Positions 55,053 through 63,410 of a DNA stretch of 64,000 nucleotides are shown one piece after another. The position numbers were made by a program, and so were the translations under genes. The stretch lies in contig NZ_CP113162.1 of assembly GCF_029030725.1 (NCBI RefSeq), positions 1,796,501 through 1,860,500 on the forward strand, given 5' to 3'. The notes beneath the pieces were generated by a model, which was not told the DNA's origin, made no database searches, and worked only from the letters and a program-made list of their open reading frames with translations. Source of the DNA: [Pseudomonas] carboxydohydrogena. GTDB taxonomy: Bacteria; Pseudomonadota; Alphaproteobacteria; Rhizobiales; Xanthobacteraceae. How positions within the stretch are numbered: position 1 is the stretch's first letter; every line of letters begins with the position of its first letter.

Positions 55053-55502
55053 ATGCGCTACCTCCACACCATGCTTCGCGTCCGCGATCTCGATGCCGCC
55101 CTCAAGTTTTACTGCGACGCTTTGGGGTTGAAGGAAACCCACCGGATGGCAAATGAAAAAGGCCGCTTCACGCTGGTCTTTCTTGCCGCGCCGGAAGATG
55201 AAGGACTCGTGAAACAATCGCCGGGGCGTCCTGCGCCGCTGGTCGAACTGACATGGAATTGGGACGAGGAAGCGTATGGCGAGGATCGTTTCTTCGGCCA
55301 TCTCGCCTACGAAGTCGACGACATCTATGCCACCTGCGAGCGTCTCTCCAAACTCGGCATCGTCATCAACCGTCCGCCGCGCGACGGGCAGATGGCGTTC
55401 ATCCGATCGCCCGATCTGCATTCGATCGAGCTTCTGCAAAAAGGCGACGCGCTGCCGCCGCAGGAGCCGTGGCTGTCGATGAAGAACACCGGACACTGGT
55501 GA
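55053..55502 (+). CDS. gloA: Glyoxalase I (lactoylglutathione lyase)
   Basis: 149-residue metalloenzyme that isomerises the methylglyoxal-glutathione hemithioacetal to S-lactoylglutathione. The metal ligands are in place: His5 (MRYLHTMLRV), Glu65 (PLVELTWNWD), His83 (FFGHLAYEVD) and Glu126 (DLHSIELLQK). The VRDLDAALKFYCDALGLKE stretch is typical of the family. Length compares with 135 for E. coli GloA. Sequence near the active site suggests the nickel-type bacterial enzyme, but the metal cannot be decided here. Confidence 0.94.
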   Translation: MRYLHTMLRVRDLDAALKFYCDALGLKETHRMANEKGRFTLVFLAAPEDEGLVKQSPGRPAPLVELTWNWDEEAYGEDRFFGHLAYEVDDIYATCERLSKLGIVINRPPRDGQMAFIRSPDLHSIELLQKGDALPPQEPWLSMKNTGHW

Positions 55503-55581
55503 GGATTTCGCGTTTCATTCGCGGAACCTGCATCGGACCTGCCTGTTCTCCTGACATCGAAGATCAATCAAGGAGGACAGG

Positions 55582-55662
55582 ATGGGTCGCGGCATATTGC
55601 TATGGCTGTTGGGCGTGCCGATTCCGGTGATTATTCTGTTGTGGCTGTTTTTCGGCCGTTGA
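55582..55662 (+). CDS. 26-residue conserved small membrane protein
   Basis: Very short gene: MGRGILLWLLGVPIPVIILL then WLFFGR. It is almost entirely one hydrophobic helix with a GVPIP kink, short polar ends and an arginine at each end. A perfect AGGAGG (55571-55576) lies five bases before the ATG, and an intrinsic terminator follows 7 bp after the stop, so this is a complete transcription-translation unit. Similar mini-proteins with the GRGILLWLLGxPIP pattern occur in other proteobacteria, as I recall. Function unknown. Confidence 0.8.
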   Translation: MGRGILLWLLGVPIPVIILLWLFFGR

Positions 55663-55669
55663 ACCAGAA

Positions 55670-55693
55670 GCCCCGCATTGGCGGGGCTTTTTT
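55670..55693 (+). terminator. Intrinsic terminator after the 26-residue gene
   Basis: GCCCCGC pairs with GCGGGGC around a four-base loop and is followed by TTTTTT (55688-55693). Confidence 0.9.
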
Positions 55694-55695
55694 CA

Positions 55696-56037
55696 TCACA
55701 GCTTGCGGCAGTCGGCGGAGCCTTCGAGAAATTTCACCAGAGGACTGGTCTGCGCATGCATCACGCACAGCTCGGCCTCTTTGCCTGCCGCGACGGGACC
55801 GGCGCAGATGATGCGCGGCTTGTCGTCGTAGGTTGCGGTTTCGAACGCGCATGTCGCGCGGCACGAGGCCTCGCCGTTCAGCGAATTGGTCACGGAGATG
55901 GTCGCCGATTTTGCGTCGGGCTGGATCACGCAGCGCACCGTCGCGATGTCCGCCGATGACAGGCGTGTACCCGCCACGAGGCAGGCCGCCGACAGGATCG
56001 CCACCAGAGCAATCAGTTTAGGATGCGGAAGCAACAT
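55696..56037 (-). CDS. Secreted cysteine-containing hypothetical protein
   Basis: 113 residues. The signal peptide is hydrophobic (LIALVAILSAACLVAG); AAC at residues 17-19 is a possible lipobox. The mature part has six cysteines (including VRCVIQPD, GEASCRATCAFE, RIICAG, ELCVMH, DCRKL), so a disulfide-rich periplasmic protein is likely. No domain recognised. Convergent with the 26-residue gene. Confidence 0.65.
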   Translation of the reverse strand: MLLPHPKLIALVAILSAACLVAGTRLSSADIATVRCVIQPDAKSATISVTNSLNGEASCRATCAFETATYDDKPRIICAGPVAAGKEAELCVMHAQTSPLVKFLEGSADCRKL

Positions 56038-56105
56038 AGGCTCGCTCTATCAAAGCGGGCGCATGGCCTGCAATCGGCACATCGTCGTGAAAATCCGGGG
56101 AAAGG

Positions 56106-56180
56106 TGGCGCTCCCTAGCGGAATCGAACCGCTCTCTCCACCGTGAAAGGGTGGCGTCCTAACCGATAGACGAAGGGAGC
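56106..56180 (-). tRNA. tRNA-Glu (anticodon TTC)
   Basis: On the minus strand, acceptor GCTCCCT pairs with AGGGAGC, followed by G and an encoded CCA. The anticodon stem-loop CCACCCTTTCACGGTGG shows TTC for glutamate. The T arm GCGGTTCGATTCCGC is perfect. 75 nt. Confidence 0.96.
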
Positions 56181-56369
56181 GAATCCGGCCGCCTTCGCGC
56201 CAGGCGCGCAAGCTGCGGGTGTTCGCGAGGAAATTCTTACAGGATCAACGGGTTAGGTGGTCGATTCCTGCGGCTTTCCCATGGCCGGAACAGCGCTCCG
56301 GCTCAAGGCTGGGAACGTATAATGGCGTTTCACCGCAGCGGCAAGCACCCTTCTCCGGTGAACGCCGTT

Positions 56370-56645
56370 TCAGCAACCGCGACAGATGCTCTTGATCTTG
56401 CGATCCAGCGCCTTTTCTTCCGCCGTTGCCTGATAGGGCTGATCGCCCGCGGAAGGATCGCGGCGAGGCTGTAGGTGCCCGACCGGCGCCTGCATCACAG
56501 AGCCTGCGCCCAAGGTGGAATTGGCGGGAGCGCTGCCTCCTGCTGCGTTACGCCCGCTTTGCGCGAACGCACCCGGCGCAGTCACCAAAGCCACGGTCAT
56601 CGCAAGCGCAGAGAACGATCCGATCGTTTTCATCGATGTCCGCAT
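56370..56645 (-). CDS. Small exported hypothetical protein
   Basis: 91 residues. Signal peptide MKTIGSFSALAMTVALVTAP (preceded by MRTS) with cleavage near AFAQ. The mature part is polar and low-complexity (GRNAAGGSAPANSTLGAGSV) and ends in a conserved-looking KALDRKIKSICRGC with two cysteines. ATG 56645 was chosen because AAGGAG lies upstream at good spacing; upstream frame to 56819 overlaps epmB. No function recognised. Confidence 0.65.
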   Translation of the reverse strand: MRTSMKTIGSFSALAMTVALVTAPGAFAQSGRNAAGGSAPANSTLGAGSVMQAPVGHLQPRRDPSAGDQPYQATAEEKALDRKIKSICRGC

Positions 56646-56679
56646 GGCGACTCCTTTCTTCTGATCCATGCCGGCGACG

Positions 56680-57741
56680 TCACGCCGGCGGATAAGAGTG
56701 CACACCACCACAATAATCCACAAGCCGTCTCGGTTGCATCTTTTCGCCGTCACGTTGCTGCGACAGATAGACGGGACCCACAGGAATCTTGCCGTGGCCG
56801 CCCGGAATGTCGAGAACATAGTCAGGCTGGCAAAGACCGGAGACGTGTCCGCGCAACTGCCTCATCAGTGCTTCGCCTTCCTCCAGAGTCGTTCGCAGGT
56901 GCGAAGTGCCGGGCGCGAGGTCGCCATGATGCAGGTAATAAGGCTTGATGCGGCACTCGACGAAGGCGCGCATCAGCGCGGTTAGAGTTTCTGTATCGTC
57001 ATTCACGCCGCGCAGCAAAACCGACTGGCTGACCATCGGAATGCCGCGATCGATCAATCGCGCGCAGGCTTCGCGAGCAGCCGCCGTTAACTCGCGCGGA
57101 TGATTCGCGTGCAGCGCAACCCACGTCGTCACGTCGCGATGATGCAATGCCTCCGCGACCTCGTCCGTCATGCGCGCCGGATCGGCGACCGGCACGCGGG
57201 TGTGGAAGCGGACGATTTTGACATGCGGGATCGCAGCCAGATCGTTCACGATCTCCTTCAGCCGCCGCGCCGACAGCATCAGGGGATCGCCGCCGGTGAG
57301 GATCACCTCCCAGATTTCGGAATGCGCGCGGATGTAATCGATGGCCTTGCCATAGGCGCGATCCGACAGCGCGGAATCCTTGCCCGGCCCGACCATCTCG
57401 CGGCGGAAACAGAACCGGCAATAGACCGCGCAGACATGCACGAGCTTGAGCAGCACGCGATCCGGGTAACGATGCACAATGCCTTCGACCGGCGAACGCG
57501 CGGCGTCGCCGATGGGGTCGGCGCGCTCGACGGGCTCGGTCCGCAATTCCTGCACGGTCGGCACGTATTGCCGCGCGATCGGATCGTCCGGGTCGTTGGG
57601 ATCGATCAACGCCGCCACGGCGGGCGTAATCGCGATGGCGTAACGCGCCGCCACGGCTTCCAGCGCGGGCAGCGCCTCGCGCGCAATCAAATTATGATCT
57701 GCGAGTTCGGCTGGCCGCCGCAGCGTGGTGGAAGGCTTCAT
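56680..57741 (-). CDS. epmB: EF-P lysine 2,3-aminomutase (EpmB)
   Basis: 353-residue radical-SAM enzyme that converts lysine to beta-lysine for attachment to elongation factor P. The iron-sulfur cysteines are at C104, C108 and C111 (VHVCAVYCRFCFRREM), the CxxxCxxC of the family. It also has TGGDPLMLSARRLKEIVNDL, HHGDLAPGTSHLRTTLEEG and DIPGGHGKIPVGP, where the lysine binds PLP. The start ATG 57741 overlaps the stop of epmA (ATGA). The combination with epmA and efp supports EpmB over catabolic lysine aminomutases. Confidence 0.92.
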   Translation of the reverse strand: MKPSTTLRRPAELADHNLIAREALPALEAVAARYAIAITPAVAALIDPNDPDDPIARQYVPTVQELRTEPVERADPIGDAARSPVEGIVHRYPDRVLLKLVHVCAVYCRFCFRREMVGPGKDSALSDRAYGKAIDYIRAHSEIWEVILTGGDPLMLSARRLKEIVNDLAAIPHVKIVRFHTRVPVADPARMTDEVAEALHHRDVTTWVALHANHPRELTAAAREACARLIDRGIPMVSQSVLLRGVNDDTETLTALMRAFVECRIKPYYLHHGDLAPGTSHLRTTLEEGEALMRQLRGHVSGLCQPDYVLDIPGGHGKIPVGPVYLSQQRDGEKMQPRRLVDYCGGVHSYPPA

Positions 57742-58769
57742 GACGGCGCCCATACGACCTGATCGAGCCGCGTCGCGCCGCTTGCCAGCATCACCAGACG
57801 GTCGAAGCCGAGCGCCACGCCCGAGGACGGCGGCATCTGCGCGAGTGCTGCGAGAAAGCCCTCGTCGAGCGGATAGCGTTCGTTATAGCGCCGCTCCTTC
57901 TCATCCATCGCAGCGATGAAGCGGCGGCGCTGTTCGGCGGCATCGGTCAGTTCGCCGAAGCCGTTGGCAAGCTCCACCCCGCAGCCATAGACCTCGAACC
58001 GCTCCGCGACACGCGGATCGCCCGCCTTGGCGCGCGCCAGTGCGGCTTCCGGCGAAGGATATTCGTGCAAAATCGTCAGCGTCCCCTCGCCGAGTCGCGG
58101 CTCGACATGCTCGGTCAGGATCTTGCTGAAGATATCCGACCAGTCGTCGTCGGCGCTGACATGGGTTTTCCCGGCCGCCCGTGCTGCCAGCACATCGCGG
58201 TTGCCATGCGCGCCGTCGATGGTCGCGAGAAGATCGATCCCCGCGAAACGGTCGAATGCCTCGGCCACGGTCAGCCGCAGCGGCGGCGCAAATGGGTCGA
58301 GCGTTTTCCCGCGAAATGAAAACTGCCTTGTGGCCGCCGCCCCGGCCGCCCGCGCGATCACCGCGATGCAATCCGCCATGATGATCTCGTAAGGCGCATT
58401 GGCCCGGTACCATTCCAGCATGGTGAATTCGGTCAGATGCAGGGGGCTGTCCTCGCGGCCGCGAAACACCTTCGCGAACTCGACGATCCTGTCCTCACCC
58501 GCCGCCAGCAGCTTCTTGCAGGCGAATTCCGGCGAGGTCCGCAGATAGCACGCCTCATTGCCCGGATCGGCCCGCAGGGCGTGCAGATGGGTCTCGTTGC
58601 CCGGAGAGACCTGCAAAATCCCGGTTTCGACCTCGACGAAGCGCTGCGCGCCGAACCAGTCCCGGACCGCGCGGGTGATGGCCGCGCGCTGGCGCAGGAA
58701 CGGCTGGCGGTCCCGGTGGCGGTCCCTGTCCCACCAGGGCGAGGTTTTGGGGGGAACCGGCATCAGCAA
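57738..58769 (-). CDS. epmA: EF-P--(R)-beta-lysine ligase (EpmA/GenX/PoxA)
   Basis: 343-residue paralogue of the lysyl-tRNA synthetase catalytic domain without the anticodon-binding domain. It activates beta-lysine and transfers it to EF-P. Class II motifs are visible: motif 1 about VRDWFGAQRFVEVETGILQV, motif 2 EFAKVFRGREDSPLHLTEFT, motif 3 GVALGFDRLVMLASGATRLD. The LRTSPEFACKKLLAAGEDRI stretch is characteristic of EpmA. The upstream efp gene is divergent across 135 bp. Some relatives start at the internal ATG 58763. Confidence 0.93.
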   Translation of the reverse strand: MLMPVPPKTSPWWDRDRHRDRQPFLRQRAAITRAVRDWFGAQRFVEVETGILQVSPGNETHLHALRADPGNEACYLRTSPEFACKKLLAAGEDRIVEFAKVFRGREDSPLHLTEFTMLEWYRANAPYEIIMADCIAVIARAAGAAATRQFSFRGKTLDPFAPPLRLTVAEAFDRFAGIDLLATIDGAHGNRDVLAARAAGKTHVSADDDWSDIFSKILTEHVEPRLGEGTLTILHEYPSPEAALARAKAGDPRVAERFEVYGCGVELANGFGELTDAAEQRRRFIAAMDEKERRYNERYPLDEGFLAALAQMPPSSGVALGFDRLVMLASGATRLDQVVWAPS

Positions 58770-58904
58770 AATCGGCTCTCAAAGCTACCCTTGGGGCTGG
58801 CGTCAGCGGGACAAATCAGTATGTTGCGGCCCGAAACCGCCCCAAACGCCGTTCGCACCCCTTCGCGGGTCCGCCGCCGGCCCTTCAGATTAGGAAATTG
58901 ATCC

Positions 58905-59471
58905 GTGAGAGTCATCGCAAGTTCGATCCGCAAAGGCAACATCATCGAGCAGGACGGCAAGCTATATGTGGTCCTGAGCGCGGAGAACATCCATCCCGGC
59001 AAGGGCACGCCGGTGAGCCAGATCGAAATGCGCCGGATCAGCGACGGCGTGAAGATTTCCGAACGCTACAAGACCACGGATCAGGTCGAGCGCGCCCACG
59101 TCGAGGATCACGACTTCAACTTCCTCTATTCCGACGATGACGGCTTCCACTTCATGAACAACGAGAGCTACGAGCAGCTCATGGTGCCGAAGGATGTCGT
59201 CGGCTCCTCCGCGCCGTATCTGTCCGAGAACCTGACCGTGAAGCTCGCGATCCACGAAGGCGTCGCGGTGGCGATCACCCTGCCCCAGCGCATCACGCTC
59301 GAAGTGGTCGAGACCGAGCCGGTCACCAAGGGTCAGACCGCGTCGTCCTCCTACAAGCCCGCCGTGCTGTCGAACGGCGTCCGCTCCGCCGTGCCGCCGC
59401 ACATCGGCGTCGGCACCCGCATCGTGGTGATGACGGAAGACGGCTCCTACGTCGAGCGCGCCAAGGACTGA
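58905..59471 (+). CDS. efp: Elongation factor P
   Basis: 188-residue ribosome factor that rescues stalling at polyproline stretches. The modified loop reads [11 protein letters not shown] with Lys33, the position equivalent to E. coli Lys34 that EpmA lysylates. Other marks: [20 protein letters not shown] at the start, [20 protein letters not shown], and [20 protein letters not shown]. The start codon is GTG at 58905, which matches the family length. Encoded divergently from epmA-epmB, so the modified protein and its modifying enzymes are side by side. Confidence 0.96.
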   Translation: MRVIASSIRKGNIIEQDGKLYVVLSAENIHPGKGTPVSQIEMRRISDGVKISERYKTTDQVERAHVEDHDFNFLYSDDDGFHFMNNESYEQLMVPKDVVGSSAPYLSENLTVKLAIHEGVAVAITLPQRITLEVVETEPVTKGQTASSSYKPAVLSNGVRSAVPPHIGVGTRIVVMTEDGSYVERAKD

Positions 59472-59548
59472 GGTTCCCTCATCGTCGGCCTCGCATCTGC
59501 GCGGTTTTGGCTTTGGCGGCGCGATACGCGCGCCGCTAGACTGGCCCG

Positions 59549-60775
59549 ATGACCGAGAGTGATTCCCTTTCGCGATCCGCACTGACTCGCCGCGACGTTG
59601 TGCTCGGCGCGGGCGCGCTCGCGCTTGCCTCCACATCAGCTTTCGCCAACACCCCGCCGGGCTTCGACGCATGGCGGGAGTCGTTCCGTGCAAAAGCGCT
59701 CGCCAAGGGCGTCTCCAGCGCCACCTATACGCGGGTGATGGGCCGGATCGAGCCGGACATGAGCGTGTTCGCGCAGATGGGCAACCAGCCGGAGTTCAAG
59801 GAACAGCTCTGGCAATACATCAACCGCCGCGCGTCCGACTGGCGCATCCGCGCGGGCAAGGAAGCGTTGCGCCAGCACGGCGCGCTGTTCACGCGGATCG
59901 AGCACGATTTCGGCGTCGAGCGCGGCACGCTGCTGGCGCTGTGGGGCGTCGAGAGCGCCTACGGCGATCCGCTGGTGCAGAAGAACCATATGAAGCCGGT
60001 ATTCCCCTCGCTCGCCGCGCTGGCGTGGCGGGCGCCGCGCCGCAAGGCGTATTGGGAAACCGAACTCATCAACGCGCTGCGTATCGTCGAGCGCGGCTGG
60101 AGCACGCCGGAGGAAATGCGCGGCTCGTGGGCCGGTGCGATGGGCCACACCCAATGGATGCCGGAGGTCTGGCTCAATGTCGGTTTTGACTATGACCATG
60201 ACGGCCGCGTCTCGCCGTTCGGCAAGCCCGACGACGCCCTCGGCTCGACGGCGCGTTATCTCGTCAATCGCGGCAAGTATCACCGCAACCAGCATTGGGG
60301 TTGCGAGGTCGTCGGCGGCAGTCATGCGAAGGGAGATCGCAGCTACGCGCAGTGGGCGGCGGCGGGTGTGACGCGCGCGGACGGCAAGCCGTTTCCGCGG
60401 CCCAGCGACATGGCGAAGCTGTGGACGCCGGTCGATGGCGGGCCTTCATTTCTGATCGGGCCGAATTTTTTCGCGGTGCGCAGCTACAACCCGTCGATGA
60501 ACTACGCGCTCGCCATCGTCCACCTCGGCGACCGCATCCTCGGCGAGCCGCCGTTCCGGCATCCCTTCCCCGGCTCCGAACGCGCGCTGACGCTCGCGGA
60601 AATTCAGGAAGTGCAGACCCGCCTGACCAAAGCCGGTTTCAACACCGGCGGCACGGATGGCCGCGTCGGCAACGACACCATGAAGGCTGTGAAGAATTTC
60701 CAGACCCGCGCCGGGATCGAGCCGGCAGACGGCTATGCAGGACTGAAGGTGCTGGCGCGGCTGCGCGGCATGTAA
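59549..60775 (+). CDS. mltB: Tat-exported MltB-type lytic murein transglycosylase with peptidoglycan-binding domain
   Basis: 408 residues. A twin-arginine signal (SALTRRDVVLGAGALALAST) ends near AFA. The SLT_2/MltB catalytic domain has the glutamate in LLALWGVESAYGDPLVQKNH, followed by WAGAMGHTQWMPEVWLNVGF. A C-terminal PG_binding_1 domain (about 340-405; LTKAGFNTGGTDGRVGNDTM) should hold the enzyme on the sacculus. Such enzymes cut glycan strands and leave anhydro-muropeptides. It has no lipobox, unlike E. coli MltB, so it is predicted soluble in the periplasm. The stop is 5 bp from that of the convergent recJ. Confidence 0.92.
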   Translation: MTESDSLSRSALTRRDVVLGAGALALASTSAFANTPPGFDAWRESFRAKALAKGVSSATYTRVMGRIEPDMSVFAQMGNQPEFKEQLWQYINRRASDWRIRAGKEALRQHGALFTRIEHDFGVERGTLLALWGVESAYGDPLVQKNHMKPVFPSLAALAWRAPRRKAYWETELINALRIVERGWSTPEEMRGSWAGAMGHTQWMPEVWLNVGFDYDHDGRVSPFGKPDDALGSTARYLVNRGKYHRNQHWGCEVVGGSHAKGDRSYAQWAAAGVTRADGKPFPRPSDMAKLWTPVDGGPSFLIGPNFFAVRSYNPSMNYALAIVHLGDRILGEPPFRHPFPGSERALTLAEIQEVQTRLTKAGFNTGGTDGRVGNDTMKAVKNFQTRAGIEPADGYAGLKVLARLRGM

Positions 60776-60780
60776 CGCGC

Positions 60781-62622
60781 CTACCTGATCGAAACCGGTT
60801 CGCGCTCCGGCACGGCGATGTCGGAAATCCGTAACTGCACCCGCTCCGCGCCCTGCCAGCGGTCGATGCTGAGCGATCCGGCAACATGAACCATCTGCCC
60901 GCGATTGTCGGCGAGCGCGTTGCCGAGTTTCTGGCCGACCGAGCGGAACGCGATGCCGTTGACGATGGCGCCGTCGCCGGACTTCAGCCGCACGCGGAAA
61001 TGCGCGCCGCCGACCTCGTCGGCATAGACGAGTTGATGCGACGGCAGCGCGATCACCGGCTCCGGATTGCCGGTACCGAACGGCCCGGCACGATTGAGCG
61101 TCGCGACGAAATCGGTAGTGACGGCGCGCGCGCTCACCGCGCCGTCGATGAACAGTTCATCGACATGCCGCGCCTTGGCCACATCCGCAGCCAGCGTCTG
61201 TTCGAGATAGGCGCGGAATTCTGCGAGGCGATCCTTCTTCAAGGTCACGCCCGCCGCCATGGCGTGGCCGCCGCCTTTCATGAGCAGACCTTCGGACACG
61301 GCTTCCCGCACCGCCTTGCCGAGATCGACGCCCGCGATGGAGCGGCCCGAACCGGTACCGATGCCGCCCGGCTCCAGCGCCACCGCGAAGGCAGGCCGTG
61401 AGAATTTCTCTTTCAGACGCGACGCCACGAGACCGACCACGCCCGGATGCCAGCCCTCGGACGCCGTGACGATCACCGATCCCTTGTCCTCCAGCCCGAG
61501 CGAGGCCAGCGCCTCGGCCTCGGCCTGCTCGACGGCCGCCTGTTCGATCAGCCGCCGCTCGATGTTGAGGCGATCGAGTTCGGCGGCGATCCTTGCTGCT
61601 TCCGACACGTCGCCTTCCAGCAGCAGTTTCACTCCGAGATCGGCCTGCCCGATGCGGCCGCCGGCGTTGATACGCGGCCCGAGCATGAAGCCCAGGTGCC
61701 ATGCCTCCGGCGGGCCATTGAGACGCGCAACATCCATCAACGCGGTATGGCCGACATGATCGCGGCGGCGCATCGCGACCAGCCCCTTGGCGACGAAGGC
61801 ACGGTTCAGCCCCAGGAGCGGCGCCACGTCCGCGACCGTGCCGAGCGCGACGTGATGCAGCATGTCGAGGAGGTTCGGCTCCGGCCGCTCGGGCGTCCAG
61901 AAATTACGCACACGCAATTCGCGGTTCACCGCCACCAGCGTCACGAACACAAGGCCGACCGCCGCGAGATGGCCGAGCCCGGACAGATCGTCCGGCCGGT
62001 TCGGATTGACGATGGCGTTGACGATGGGCAGTTCATCGCCGCATTGATGATGATCGATCACCACCACATCCATGCCAAGCTTGCGTGCTTCCGCGAGCGG
62101 CTCAAGGCTCGTGGTACCGCAATCGACCGTGACCAGCAGCTTCGCGCCGCGTGACGACAGCGAGCGGATCGCCTCCACGTTCGGGCCATAGCCTTCGAAA
62201 ATCCGGTCGGGAATGTGGATCAGCGGATCGAGCCCGCAATGGCGCAGATGCCATGCCAGCAGCGCCGCCGAGGTCGCGCCGTCCACATCGTAATCGCCGA
62301 AGATCGCGACCCTCTCGCCGCGCGTCGCCGCATCCGCGATGCGCTTGGCGGCCGCCTCCATCTGCGTCACGGTCGAGGGATCGGGCAGCAATTTGCGGAT
62401 GGTCGGATCGAGAAAATCCTCGACCGCGTCGATATCGATGCCGCGCCCGGCGATGATGCGCGCCAGCATTTCCGGCAATTGATAACGCTGCGCGATGGCA
62501 AGTGCCTGCGCCGCGCCGCGCGCGTCCAGCCGGTCGCGCCACAATTTGCCCGTGGCCGAGCGCGTCACGCCGAGAAAGGCGTGCGGCGTCTCGACGGGCA
62601 ATGCGGTGGCGGGAGGCGTCAT
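60781..62622 (-). CDS. recJ: Single-stranded-DNA-specific exonuclease RecJ
   Basis: 613-residue 5'-3' ssDNA exonuclease used in recombination and mismatch repair. DHH phosphoesterase motifs are visible: VAIFGDYDVDGATSAALLAW, TVDCGTTSLEPLAEARKLGM, DVVVIDHHQCGDELP, and LGPRINAGGRIGQADLGVKL. The DHHA1 part has LMKGGGHAMAAGVTLKKDRL, and an OB-like C-terminal region follows. The ATG at 62622 (MTPPATALPV) was chosen; the upstream frame to 62724 lies partly inside the preceding HAD gene. Confidence 0.95.
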   Translation of the reverse strand: MTPPATALPVETPHAFLGVTRSATGKLWRDRLDARGAAQALAIAQRYQLPEMLARIIAGRGIDIDAVEDFLDPTIRKLLPDPSTVTQMEAAAKRIADAATRGERVAIFGDYDVDGATSAALLAWHLRHCGLDPLIHIPDRIFEGYGPNVEAIRSLSSRGAKLLVTVDCGTTSLEPLAEARKLGMDVVVIDHHQCGDELPIVNAIVNPNRPDDLSGLGHLAAVGLVFVTLVAVNRELRVRNFWTPERPEPNLLDMLHHVALGTVADVAPLLGLNRAFVAKGLVAMRRRDHVGHTALMDVARLNGPPEAWHLGFMLGPRINAGGRIGQADLGVKLLLEGDVSEAARIAAELDRLNIERRLIEQAAVEQAEAEALASLGLEDKGSVIVTASEGWHPGVVGLVASRLKEKFSRPAFAVALEPGGIGTGSGRSIAGVDLGKAVREAVSEGLLMKGGGHAMAAGVTLKKDRLAEFRAYLEQTLAADVAKARHVDELFIDGAVSARAVTTDFVATLNRAGPFGTGNPEPVIALPSHQLVYADEVGGAHFRVRLKSGDGAIVNGIAFRSVGQKLGNALADNRGQMVHVAGSLSIDRWQGAERVQLRISDIAVPEREPVSIR

Positions 62623-62683
62623 GGTGAGAACCGCAGATAGGGATCGCGTGCAACCGTTGCAATGATTGGCGAAAACCGCGCCG

Positions 62684-63394
62684 TCAGCAACCCAGCCGCC
62701 CGGCCAAATCCTCGATATCCGCAACCACGAAATCCCAGTCGCTTGCGGCTTCGAAATCCTCTTTCTGATGCGGTCCGTATTCGGTCACGCGCGGCACGAA
62801 GGCGGTTTTCAATCCGAGGCTGCGCGCGGCGACAAGATCGTAATTATGCGCCGCCACCATCATCACCTGCTCCGGCTTGAGGCCAAGGAGCTTCGCCGCG
62901 CCGAGATAGATTTCCGGGTCCGGCTTGTAACGTCGAAAAATTTCGGCGCACAGGATCAGGTCCCACGGCAGACCCGCATTCTTGGACAAATTCGTCATCA
63001 AGGCGACGTTGCCGTTCGACAACGGCGAGATCACGAATTTTGTCTTGAGCCGCGTCAGGCCCGGCACGCTGTCCGGCCACGGCCTCAGCCGATGCCAGCC
63101 GAATGTCAGATGATCAAAATCAGCCTTGCTCAGGCCCGTGATCCCGAGCCGCGCGGCGAGTGGCTCGACGGACTGGCGCTGCAATTCATCGAGCGTGAGA
63201 AAGCCGCGCTCGGGATGATCGCGCACCGCGTCCATCGACGGACGATACGCGCCGCGCCACGCATCGACCAGCGCGGCCCAATCGGCGTTGATACCCCTCG
63301 CCTCGCCCCACGCGGTGAATTCCGCGATCAGGCTGCCGCGCCAGTCCACCACGGTGCCGAAGGTGTCGAACAACAGCGCCTTCACGTCCGGCAT
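62684..63394 (-). CDS. HAD-superfamily hydrolase, haloacid dehalogenase type II family
   Basis: 236 residues. HAD motifs: ALLFDTFGTVVDWRGSL (nucleophile Asp in motif I; the type II family often has FDxxGTLxD), SPLSNGNVALMTNL (motif II), KPDPEIYLGAAKLLG with the motif III lysine, and MVAAHNYDLVAARSLGLKTA (motif IV). The AAHNYDL form is that of L-2-haloacid dehalogenases. Such proteins hydrolyse C-halogen bonds of 2-haloacids, but many homologues act on other substrates. It stands between glpX and recJ, 16 bp after the glpX stop and 61 bp before recJ, so it may be co-transcribed with both. Confidence 0.9.
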   Translation of the reverse strand: MPDVKALLFDTFGTVVDWRGSLIAEFTAWGEARGINADWAALVDAWRGAYRPSMDAVRDHPERGFLTLDELQRQSVEPLAARLGITGLSKADFDHLTFGWHRLRPWPDSVPGLTRLKTKFVISPLSNGNVALMTNLSKNAGLPWDLILCAEIFRRYKPDPEIYLGAAKLLGLKPEQVMMVAAHNYDLVAARSLGLKTAFVPRVTEYGPHQKEDFEAASDWDFVVADIEDLAGRLGC

Positions 63395-63410
63395 CGCAGC
63401 GCCTCGCGTA

